A DNA stretch of 64,000 bases, taken from NCBI GenBank assembly GCA_014529385.2, contig JABFUD020000267.1, forward strand, positions 1 through 64,000, in the 5' to 3' direction. The stretch comes from Adiantum capillus-veneris. Lineage: Eukaryota; Streptophyta; Polypodiopsida; Polypodiales; Pteridaceae. Under the pieces are notes generated by a model. That model did not search any database and was not told the DNA's origin. It saw nothing but the letters and a program-made list of their open reading frames with translations. Made by a program: the position numbers and the translations under genes. Of the stretch, positions 1-9,300 are shown piece after piece (the stretch's first letter is position 1; the number at the start of each line of letters is the position of its first letter).

Positions 1-135
1 TTTGGTTTCTGTTGTGCATGGCGATTACTTGCTCGTGGAGGTATTGAGCTAATACCTCTTTTGGCATGTTGCTCTCATGCCCATGTGATGGTTGTCGCAA
101 TGGCATGGGGTGGTGTAGTATACTTCTGCGGTCTT

Positions 136-602
136 TTACTGCACACATGGAAAAACTGGTTGTATAATCGGCAAAGGGTTGCCGCTCGTGATCTGCCATA
201 TCTCCGTAGGTTGTATTTGTTTCTTTGATCCATAGACCTCTATGGCCTCCCTTCTTTCTCTGACAGAACTCCCTTTGTTGTGCAGCTTCAATGCATCTGC
301 AATGAGCTGTGGAGTGATCTGTACTTCAACTGTTTCTCCATCCATGGCTGTCAACGTGGCTTTCCCATCCTTCTGAATGGATGTTGCCAACTCATACACT
401 CTTCTTGTGTCTACACCTGATGGTCTCGAGGTGAAGAACCTGTGTAAGTCAGCCTTTCCAGGTATCTGCTTATGTTCTCTGATCTGCTATAATCCACTAA
501 TTCTCGTGGGATCATAGGTACATCGACCGATTGCCCTTGAGGATCTCTGAAAGTCCCCTGGTAGATCTTTATTCCCTCTTTTTCTAGTACTGCTTCCTCC
601 AC
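136..602 (-). pseudogene. Unknown ORF in the 3' part of element 1, frameshifted
   Basis: Two minus-strand frames (411-602, then 136-399) continue one another across a frameshift near position 405. Together they read about 150 residues. Visible stretches include PMIPRELVDYSRSENIS, VEVQITPQLIADALKLHN and a charged RERREAIEVYG. I do not recognise the family. The pattern of a short hydrophobic 'ITPQLIADAL' helix followed by a charged stretch vaguely recalls envelope-like or 'plant transposon' ORFs found downstream of pol in some plant gypsy elements, but this is only a guess. It lies on the pol strand, downstream of palindrome array A, and its reading continues toward position 1 only with stops. 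Confidence 0.4.
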
Positions 603-884
603 CCAAGTCTTGGTTGGCTTGAGGGTTTCTGTTGGAATATCAAAAGGTTCTGCTTCTGCAAGAGCATCCTTGATGGTTGTCTTTTTCTCTTAGTTGCCGA
701 TGACTTAGCGGAATCCATGGATCCTGTAACTCCAATTTCAGAAGTTAGCGTCTTTTTAGTACTGAAAGCCGAAATGAAGCTTTTAACTATTCAAATGACT
801 TGAAAATTGAAACATGAGCTATTCAGGGCCTAAGGATGCAATGTAGGTGAAAAAATATGCAAACTGGGCTCAAAAACATGCTTG
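603..884. other. Non-coding spacer of element 1
   Basis: This is AT-rich DNA between the unknown ORF and the first palindrome. No ORF or repeat beyond the neighbouring array is seen. Confidence 0.5.
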
Positions 885-1891
885 AGACATCATACGCGTA
901 TGATGTCTTTTGTGTCAGAATGACTTCATATTGGTTGTGCTTGTAGCTGATAGTGTATACATGAGTATCATATGCTTGGATTTGAGTTTGGATCCCATTT
1001 GGTCAAGTTTTGGCCAGTTTAGTCCAGTTCAGGCTCTTGGCAAAATTTTGAAAGGGAAATGGATTTTATGATCCAAATTGGATAAAACTTGGTGGATTAC
1101 TTTCAAATGGCATGTAGAACACTTCTGTTTGGTGGTTGAAGCCCTGAGGTGCCAAAATCACATAGTGAGACATCATACGCGTATGATGTCTTTTAGTGCA
1201 TTTTTGGACCAATTTTCTCTATAAGCTTGGTTTGGCTTTAGATAGGCTTATTCAGTGGATTTATCAAGTTTGGATAGAATTTGGACTAAAAATGGCTCTG
1301 GAGACATCATACGCGTATGATGTCTTTTTCATCAATTTTTCATGGGATTGGTTCTGTGGACTCCATGTGCTAGTGAAGGACTGTTTATACTCAAATCTTG
1401 GTTTGGACTTGAATATGTTGGATTTGGACAAAAATAGGCTTTGTATGAAGGATTTTCTCTTAATTGGGCTAATGGGGTGATCCACTTGACCAAATGGTTC
1501 CAAACTTCATATGTAGCATGTATTAGATATATATAATGGATGTATGATGACAAATGAGCATTTTTGGCTCTGTAAGTGCAAATAGACATCATACGCGTAT
1601 GATGTCTTTTGTGTCAAAATGGTGCTTTTTGGTTCCAGATAGCTTGTAGATGTGTTAATCAACAATCCTACAAAGTTTCAATGAGTTTGGAGTTATTTTG
1701 ACAAAATTAGGACCAAAAATCAATTTTATGGCCTACTTTGCGTCTTTTTGGTTTTCCTTGGGTTTTCTAACTCCAATTCTCATGATACTTGGTTCATAGG
1801 ATGTGATTAACATGTGGAATGAGGCTATGCACTCAAATGTTGAAATGGATGTGAAAATCATGCTGTGAGACATCATACGCGTATGATGTCT
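885..1891. repeat. Palindrome array A: five exact copies of a 24-bp palindrome
   Basis: Five identical self-complementary 24-mers with half-site AGACATCATACG start at 885, 1168, 1302, 1584 and 1868. The spacings are 283, 134, 282 and 284 bp. Each copy is followed on the plus strand by at least four T. The DNA between copies is only loosely similar (phrases such as 'gataaaacttggtggattac' recur), whereas the palindromes are invariant. The same motif recurs in the leader (13,236-13,954) and in element 2 (40,319-40,918). The centre is ACGCGT. Confidence 0.95.
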
Positions 1892-3432
1892 TTTCTTGAA
1901 ATGTTGGTCTTTTTGTGCAAAGAATGCTTTGTGCTAGTGCCCTAAGCCCTGCTAACTAGTTTTCAACTTAAAAAGTCATCAGTTTAGCTAAAAAGCCCCC
2001 TTATAGGCATTTCAGTCTCCGAAGTCGTCTTTTTGCCTTGGAGTTGAATTTCTTCAACTTTTCTTCTCGAGAGTTGCATTTCCAGCTCATTGGATATGTT
2101 TCTCCATTTGGTTGCTTCGAAAGCGTCTTTTTCACCATCGGTAAGTGAATCAGCTTTCTTTGGGTTTTGTTGCAAACATAAGTCATCCATGTATATTTGA
2201 AGCTGCTTGTGAAGTTTCATGTCATTTGGTCGTCAATTTTAGCGTTATGCCAAAATGACGCTTTGTGTGTCCGCAGCGAATCGGTTGTTCCGACCTACTT
2301 TTGGTGATCCAACCCGGAGATACTCCATGGTTGCATTTCCCTCGATGTTGTTAAGCTTCCTGAGAAGTTTTGTGTCGTTCCGACAACTTTTTTCTGTTTG
2401 CCTCTTGCAGGCTCTGTTGACCTAGGGTTTTTCCAGTCGTTCTTTCTCGAGCTTTGAGTGCTAGAAACTCATCTCTATATAGGGTAACCCACCTCTAAGT
2501 TCTTGCAAAGTTGGGTTAGGCGGTTGTGCCCCTACCTAGCGTTCTTCCCCATTCCCCGTCTGCTCTTGTTTCTTGGTTTTGGTGAGTTTTCGCGACAAAA
2601 GTTAACGATAAGCATCAAAAGCTTATGGCAACGAGTCTACCTCTCATGTCTGGTGTCCTCTGAGCTCTCGTAGCAGTCGTAGAAGGCGGTAGAAGGTCGG
2701 ATGCTCCTGTGTGCTCTTTGCTCTCTCCAAGAAGGTAATAGTGGAAATGAGCTTGATAGTGAAGTGAAAAATACTTAACTTCGGGCTTCCCGGATCACTT
2801 GTTACCAAATTTGACATGTGCTCCTATCTCGTCGTGAAATGCACTTTAGGATTTGAAATTTCTCAATTTGGACTCCGTTTGACCTGTTTCTGAGAAATCT
2901 GTCCACTTTTGCCAAAATTCTGTCATTTCGGGCTTTCCGCAACTTTTTCAGAATTGTACCCCTTTTTACATGGGTTGCCCTTGTCATTAGGATCATCACC
3001 GTCTATTCTTTTCTTTTTCCGATCTCATTTCACCTGTTTTTTATTTTTCTTTTTTTTTATTAAGAAAATCATAAAAAATAAAGGAAAATAGCAAATTGAA
3101 GCCAAAAAATTCCAAACATACACGATAAATAGCTGGTAACCCTGTGTATATGAATATACACTTCTTTGTGATTTCTGGACTTGGATTACCACTTTTTTCC
3201 ACTTTTTAGCTCCAAAAACACTCTTATTTAGTGATATTTACACATCTAGAGACCCAAATTCATCATTTGATCTCTTCTTGTTGCAAAACAAGGTATATAA
3301 GGGCATAAATATTATCAATATCCGCAATCAAACATAAAAAATTGCAAAATCATGTAAGACACTGCCCTTGTAATATAATTTTTGTTTTTCTTTGTTTTTT
3401 CCCGCTTGTAGCTGCTTTGTAGCTCCTGTATA
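1892..3432. other. Non-coding 3' region of element 1 with a displaced RT snippet
   Basis: No convincing gene is present. Positions 2177-2199 repeat exactly, over 23 bp, the segment of the RT gene that encodes the YMDD catalytic box (7212-7234), but the flanks do not match RT. A plus-strand TATATAGGG near 2,475 and CT-rich DNA near 3,030-3,060 are the only other marks. It does not resemble the 14.5-15.3 kb LTR, so it is not the 3' LTR. Confidence 0.5.
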
Positions 3433-3446
3433 CCTCCCCCCCTCCT
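3433..3446 (-). other. Polypurine tract candidate of element 1
   Basis: On the minus strand this reads GGAGGGGGGGGAGG, directly downstream of the last polyprotein frame. It could prime plus-strand DNA synthesis, but no LTR start (TG...) follows directly. It may be an internal polypurine tract or a chance purine run. Confidence 0.3.
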
Positions 3447-3467
3447 AGTCTGAGTCCTCCCGGACGA

Positions 3468-4040
3468 CTATGAAGTGTCTGTGGGTGAAGCATTGTAGTT
3501 GTTTTGGTCATAAGTTCCCAATGCAATTGTAGAGCGATGATACAACAGTCTTTCCAATAAAGCTGCTCTTTGTTTGATTGAAGGATTGGTGGTCGGGTTT
3601 TGGGTTGGTTTTGGCACTTCGGTAGTAGAATCAGTAGATGGATTCTTCTTTACCTTGTTGTCTTTTTTCACAATCCAAATCTGCTTCCGCTTTGCTTGTG
3701 CTTGCCACAAACTCTTTGCGACCCAAACCTGCTTTGTTCTGTGTGTTGATTTCCTCGCCTTGAAAATACCTAGGAGTTTCCGTTGATTGTATTGAAGGGA
3801 GTTCCTGTTTACAAATCTTGGGATCCAAATTTGCTTGCTATAGCTTTGTGCCGTCATGAACTTCTTTGGAATCCAGATCTGTTTCACTGTCCTTGATTGT
3901 CTGGAATCACTCTGTTGTCTGGTATTGAAGACTCTGTTTTCCACCTTTGTGTTTCTCTGGCACAACCTTTTTTGGTCTCCATACCAACTTTGACTCCGTT
4001 TTTTTCCAAGGTTGAGCTGTTATATTATTGCTTGTCTTCC
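3468..4040 (-). pseudogene. C-terminal tail of element 1 pol with five Trp/Lys repeats
   Basis: The minus-strand frame 3468-3965 carries four copies of a K-Q-[IV]-W-[IV]-x-[KR] motif: KQIWIPK, KQIWIPR, KQVWVAK and KQIWIVK. A fifth copy, KLVWRPKK, sits in a neighbouring frame at about 3,985-4,005 after a frameshift. The tail then becomes Thr/Pro/Asn-rich and ends at 3468. It follows the second retropepsin-like domain, and its main frame is the same as the integrase ORF, 25 codons further on, with stops between. The basic plus aromatic repeats suggest nucleic-acid binding, perhaps a nucleocapsid-like role, but that is inference. I know no Pfam family with this exact repeat. Confidence 0.55.
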
Positions 4041-5690
4041 TTATCCACTGTTGAGAATTCCTCGTCGAAGAGTAATCCGGTTGTATAGAAACTTTTGGTT
4101 GCCATTGCTTCTTCTTTTTCTCTGTTTGTTGTTTACCTTGTTCGTGGATTCTTCCTTTGGAGTTGGCTCTGCTCCTTTGGTGAACTTAACTGATTGACTT
4201 TCACCTTCGTATTTGATAAGCACTGATTTAGAACTCCAGTCAATCATTGCATTGTATTGCTTCTGCCATGGTTGTCCTAGCAATAATGGATGTTTGTGTA
4301 GCTTGGTCTTCAACCACGTAAAACATATGAGGATACACATATTGGTTAATCTGTATATGTAAAACTGTGCATCCGACAGTTTGATTGAATTCTCAGAGTA
4401 ACTTTTTAACTCTTGCTTGGCAGTTTGTAGTTTAGTGTCATTTGTCAATTGTCTATACAAACTGAGTGAAAGTAGGTTAGCTTGAGCTCCTGAATCCAAT
4501 AGTGCTCTGGCTTTGATTTGGTTGGTTCCTACTTTGCATTCAATGATGGGTTTCTTTGTCATTATCCATTTTGTTATACTGACTGCGTTTATTCGTATTG
4601 CTCCTTCATTGCGCTGTTTCTGACGCAGTAGTCTTCTTTTCTCCATTCTTTCCTTCGCCTCGGCTTGCGCTTCCTCCACAATCTTTTTCTTTTTCTGGAC
4701 ACGCAGCTTTTCTTGATGTATTTTGAGAAGCATGTCTTGGGTTAGCGGCAAAAGATACTTTTTCACTCTGCATCCACTAATCCAATTGGGCATTTCTTCT
4801 CCGTCTAATGTAGCAAGCTTGACGGCTCCACTTGGTGATAGATCTTTAATCACCAGAGGTCCCATCCCTCGCTTTTTAAGCTTCTTAGCATGCTGTTTCA
4901 GAGTGTAAACTAGGACATAGTCCCCAACCTTAAACTCTTTAGTCCGCACATGCTTATCAAAAAATTCCTTTTGTCGCCTTTTTTGAGCGTAGATGGAAGC
5001 TACTGCTTTTAGGCGAAGCTCATCTAGCTTTTCCAGGTCATCTATTCTATCAGAGAGCTCGTGCCCTGTCCACTCTAGATCCTTAGCCACCCTTAAGGTT
5101 GAAATCAAGAATTCTATTGGTAAGATAGCATTTAGCCCAAAAACCATGTTATATGGGGTCGTTCCTATTGATGTTTTATATGCTACCCTATATGCCCATA
5201 ATGTTGAATGCAACTTCTGGTCCCAGTCAGTTCTCGACTCAGATACAATCTTCGTAAGGACCGTGCATATGGTTTTGTTTGTTGCTTCAGCTTGTCCGTT
5301 TGCTTGTGGATGATACGGGGCTGATTTCCTATGGATTACCATGAATTCATCTAGAAGGATCTCTATCACTTCATTTATAAAATGTGTGCCTCGATCACTC
5401 ACAATTTCTATTGGCAATCCATATCGTACAAAGACGTATTCATATAGAAATTGTGCCGTGGTCCTGGCATCTGCTTTTTGAGTTGCCTTTGCTTCGACCC
5501 ACTTTGTTAGATAGTCTGTAGCCACAATGATGTATTGTGCATGAGTCTTATATGCAGGAGGTGAAATGGGTCCGACATAATCAATCCCCCATTTTGCAAA
5601 AGCTCTTGCCCCCATCATTGGTCTAAGCGGCATATCATCTCTTTTAAGTGGTACTTTGGTCCGCTGACAGTCATCACACCGTTTTAACGT
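4041..5690 (-). pseudogene. Integrase fused to a second retropepsin-like domain (element 1)
   Basis: This is a 530-codon open frame from 5633 down, with the end of the H2C2 zinc finger just upstream in the same frame (CDDCQRTKVP). Residues 10-170 are the RNase-H-fold integrase core with D18, D80 and E116, a canonical D,D-35-E. Residues ~232-300 resemble the GPY/F C-terminal module (KRGMGPLVIKDL). A Lys/Glu-rich helix follows (308-345). Residues ~360-475 then look like an aspartic protease: ARALLDSGAQANLLS (catalytic D380) and, further on, LLLGQPWQKQYNAMIDW, matching the flap-distal ILG and 'IDW' strands of gypsy proteases. Element 1 already has a normal protease upstream of RT, so this is a second one. 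The fusion is continuous, with no stop between integrase and protease. Confidence 0.85.
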
Positions 5691-6605
5691 ATTCCTCAGC
5701 GTCCATATGTAATGTTGGCCACCATATTCCTGCGGCTAAGACAAGTTTTGCTGTCTTATCACCTGAGAAATGGCCTCCACCTACTCCTCCATGAGCTTGC
5801 TCCAGGATTATCACATACTCAGACTCTGATGCGCAAATCCTAAGCTGGTTGTCTTTACCTCTCTTATAGAGTTGATCTCCTATTAAAGCGTAATCTCTAG
5901 CTTCTGTCTCTACAGATTTCTGACGAGCTTTTGACGTTCCTTCTGGGAAAGTTCTATTTGTGAGATATTCAACAATATACTGACTCCATTCTGGAGCGAT
6001 CATTATCTGATATAATGTCGAATACTCGGCTGGCGGTTTTGATGAACATACAATACATACAGTGACATATTCATGTACGCTTTCTTTCATTCCTGGCCAA
6101 TAGACTCCCAATTGTAACAAATTCCTATATGTGTTCCTTCTTGAACAATGAAATGCACATTCCTGAACATGTGCTTCGCACAGATATATATTATATTCCT
6201 CAGGATTGATGCATAGTCGTAAAACATGATCATTTCCCAATTGATACAACCTTCCTGCAATCAATTGAAGATTCTTGGATTGCTGAATAGCAATATGTTT
6301 CAGGTTGTATTCTCTTCTATCGAACTCTCCTCCATAGGTTAATAGGTCAACGACATTTTGAGACCACTTCGGTATCATTTCTATGTTGAACAAGTACGCG
6401 TCTGGCATGTCGTCATCTACTCCTATAGGGTCTTCTCCATTCGTCAATCGCGAAAGATGATCAGCTCTAAGATGTGTTTTTCCTTTCTTTACTACTACCG
6501 TGAAGTCGAATTCCAGTAAGATAATGAACCATCTCACTATTCTCCCGGTATTGCATGGTTTATTCACTAGGTAGAGCAAGGCTTGGTGATCGTAAAAAAC
6601 ACAAA
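5674..6605 (-). pseudogene. RNase H C-terminus and two tandem H2C2 zinc modules (element 1)
   Basis: The frame starts in earnest near 6606 with the RNase H end (FYDHQALLYLVNK, RADHLSR). Two related ~105-residue units follow. Unit A (about 6046-6369) starts with a WSQ motif, passes through 'GRLYQLGNDHVLRLC', and carries H217-x6-H224 and CIVC (C255, C258). Unit B (about 5674-5991) repeats the plan: WSQ, 'DQLYKRGKDNQLRIC', H343-x6-H350, IWWPTLHMDAEEY, then RCDDC after a one-base frameshift near 5,690. Gypsy integrases normally have one such N-terminal HHCC module. Both units keep their metal ligands here, and element 2 has the same duplication, so it predates both copies. Confidence 0.8.
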
Positions 6606-7616
6606 CTTGTTGGCTAGAAGATAATGCCGAAATTTCTTCACAGCATATATCATTCCTAATCCCTCTCGCTCTGTTGTGGTGTAATTCTTCTCTGCATTGT
6701 TGAGCTGTCGACTGGCGTAACAGATAGGAAAATCCATGTTTCCTTCTTCTGGCTGAGCCAGAATGCATCCTATTGCATATGCCGAAGCATCTATATGCAC
6801 ATGGAATATCTTCTCCCAATCTGGTGATTTCAAGACTGGAGCAGTAATGAGTGCCTCTTTCAATTTCTTGAATGATTCCTCACACTCCTCTGTCCATTCA
6901 AAGTTCACTATTAGCCTGTAAAGTGGTTGGCCTATTATAGCGTACATGTAAATGAATCGTCTATAATATCCGCAATGTCCCATAAAGCTCTGTACTTGTT
7001 TCGCATTGGTTGGTCTAGGCATATCCACTATAACTTTTATCTTCTCTAAATCCGTGGATATTCCGTTTTGTGAGACAATATGTCCCAGAATTCTGCCCTG
7101 TCGGACCATAAACACACATTTCTCAGGATTGAGACAAATGCGATATGTCCTACATTTCTCAAATACTTTTCTTAGGTGTTCTAGATGCTCATCTCTCAGT
7201 AGAGAATGTACACATAAGTCATCCATGTATATTTCGAGAAACAGCCTTAAGTATTCTTTGAAAGCATGCGTCATCAGCCTCTGGAAGGTTGCGGGAGCAT
7301 TGGTTAGACCAAAAGGCATAACCCGATAAGCATAAATTCCCCACTCCGTTGCAAAAGCTGTTTTATGTTGATCTTCCAGTGCTATGGCTAGCTGGTTATA
7401 TCCTGAAAAACCATCAAGAAAGGAGTATGCTGTTTTCCCTGATACACGCTCTAGAACATGATCAGTTATCGGCAGGGGATAATTGTCCCTGATTGTTGCA
7501 GCATTCACTTTCTTTAAGTTGACACACACTCGGAGTTTTCCGTTCTTCTTAGGTACTACCACAATCGGAGATACCCAATCGGTGTGTTCAATCTCGTATA
7601 TGAATTCAGCTTCCAT
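6567..7616 (-). pseudogene. Reverse transcriptase and RNase H N-terminus (element 1)
   Basis: This 349-codon open frame copies RNA into DNA in the virus-like particle. Visible RT motifs in order are VPKKNGKLRVCVNLKKVN, YSFLDGFSGYNQLA, MPFGLTNAPATFQRLM, the catalytic box YMDDL (plus positions 7218-7229, residue ~130), and LGHIVSQNGI. RNase H begins near residue 265 with HIDASAYAIGC (first catalytic Asp) and includes TEREGL. The frame breaks near 6,600 and RNase H continues in another frame. The upstream end is separated from the protease linker by a one-base shift near 7,620. YMDDLCVHS is unlike the FMDDF of Athila and the YVDDM of Tat-type elements, which is why I leave the clade open. Confidence 0.95.
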
Positions 7617-7624
7617 TAGCTTAT

Positions 7625-8287
7625 CTATCTCTTCTTGATTCGCTTAGCAAAAGTATCATTATATGTGTATGGTCTCTGTCTGCTAGGCTTTGCGTCTTGT
7701 TTCAGTGGGATTGAGTGTTGGCATATCGATGGGTCAACTCCCTTTAAGTCCTTATAAGACCATGCAAACACATCCCTATACTCTCTGAGAAGACTCAAAA
7801 GTCTCTCTTCCTCGCCTGGAGACAAATCTGTGGCTATGTACACCGGTCTAGGCGTCTCACCTGGAGCTGCTAAATCAACTTTTTTTGCATCCTCCGGTCC
7901 GTCATAAGATTCGTTCTCCTTCCTCTCTCGAATAGGTGGGGTTAATATCACCTTCCTATCCTCTATTGTGAATTTCCTATAGTGAGAGGGAACATCCATG
8001 TTTTCCTTGATTTTGACGTTTTCGTCCTCTCCACTCTCAATTTCTGTCGTCCAAACTTCCTTCAGAGTTTTCTTGAGCTCTCTGTACTTGTTTCTACGTT
8101 CTAACTTGGACTCCGTGTATTCTCTGTTGCGCTTGTTCTTTTCTGATTTTTCTGTTTCAGTTTTCGTTCCATTATTTTGAACTTGATTTCTTGAGCCTCT
8201 TTTGTCTTTTCGTAAGCTCTTTTGATCACTGCCTCTCATTCTTCCAGAAATCTTATCCTTAACACAATCTTCAGCCTTTACTAGCAT
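7625..8287 (-). pseudogene. Protease-RT linker and RT N-terminus (element 1)
   Basis: This open frame of 220 codons is highly charged in its first half (Lys/Glu/Arg), then reads LSPGEEERLLSLLREY, RDVFAWSYKDLKGVDP and RQRPYTYNDTFAKRIKK. The last parts are the standard entry to gypsy RT ('...DVFAW...DMPGI... H.L......P..Q..R'). It joins the RT frame after one indel at about 7,620. Element 2 has the same segment at 37,761-37,997 (SREEEEELVSLLQQY). Confidence 0.85.
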
Positions 8288-8415
8288 TAGGAATTGATTT
8301 TTTTTCTTATTCTAGGCATCGGATTGGTTCTAACCCCCTTTTGTTTTTTTCTTTGCTCTATAGTGTTTCTGGCGTTGTTTAGTTTGGTTCGGAAAATCAT
8401 AAAATCGGACATCCG

Positions 8416-9300
8416 TTATAGTTTCTTCGTTTCCGCTTGAATTGTCCGTTGACTCGTTGTCTGCTTCATTTCCCCACTCTGGATGATTGGGAATGTCGTG
8501 AAACACCTCTTCTTCATCTTCCTTTTCCAGTGTATCGTCTTTTCAGTTTCTTTTTCGAGTACAGTTCTCAACATGAAATACGGAACCACGTCGTACCCGT
8601 CCTTGTCGCAAAATTTCGTTGTGGGACCATCCGGAATTGCACAAACATCTAGGGTTGCTAGAATGTGTGTCCATTCTAATGGTTCAAACGTGTCCTCTGG
8701 AAAGGGTTCTCCTACATAAGTTTCGTCTTCGATAGCCCTTTCTAAAACACATTCTTCTCGTTTCAGACTTCCACATTTCGAAGCTCCACACATCCATAAC
8801 TCCTTGGGTTTACCTAACCAAGCTGGAAATTCGGATCCCGCCAAAGTAGCTGAATCAAACTCCTCTACCGGTGTTCGGTTCACATCTTTGTAGCTATGGT
8901 CTTTCAGGTTCACACGTGTAGTGGTTTCCATATTTCTCAAGTATATGTGATCGTAGCCCCAATCTTGGACCATTTTCAACTGTCTCATGAATGGTCTTCC
9001 CAGTATGATATCATAGTTATTCTCCTTGCCAAAATCGACAATAGCAAAAGTATGTTCGTATTCAATGCCGCAAGAAGTCACTACAACTTTCTCTAATAAC
9101 CCATAGGTTTCTCCATGTGTCCATCTGCTAATTGGAGTTTCAACCTAGTCTTCCTTATTGCTGGTTTCCCCCATTTTTTCCAGATTTCTTTTGTAGCAAT
9201 GGCTACCCCAGCTCCGCTGTCTAGTATTGCCATTGTGTTCACTCCTTGGAATTCAACTGGTAAGGTTGTATTCCCCTCTTCACCTTCGCAATACTCTCGA
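8416..9300 (-). pseudogene. First retropepsin (gag-side protease) of element 1
   Basis: The aspartic protease matures the Gag-Pol polyprotein. The active site MAILDSGAGVAIATK lies at about 9,189-9,230 (catalytic Asp codon 9219-9221). After a frameshift near 9,100 the second half reads TFAIVDFGKENNYDIILGR and FMRQLKMVQDWGYDHIYLR, matching the 'ILG' strand. The frame then runs on as an acidic linker to 8416. Element 2 keeps the homologous segment with a DSGPG site. Frameshifts on both sides show decay. Confidence 0.85.

Noticed and set aside
885-1895. Palindrome plus T-run as an intrinsic transcription terminator
   Set aside because: The shape resembles a bacterial terminator, but the sequence is from a plant nucleus and the T-run is absent after the copies at 13,931, 40,605 and 40,895.
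885-2434. Left palindrome array as the leader of a separate element of the same family
   Set aside because: At the expected distance (~540 bp to the right of the array) there is no PBS or LTR sequence, so I treat it as the 3' region of element 1, with some doubt.
5674-6369. Archaeal-type second RNase H of Tat elements between RNase H and integrase
   Set aside because: The region consists of two H2C2-type units; the acidic RNase H motifs are absent.
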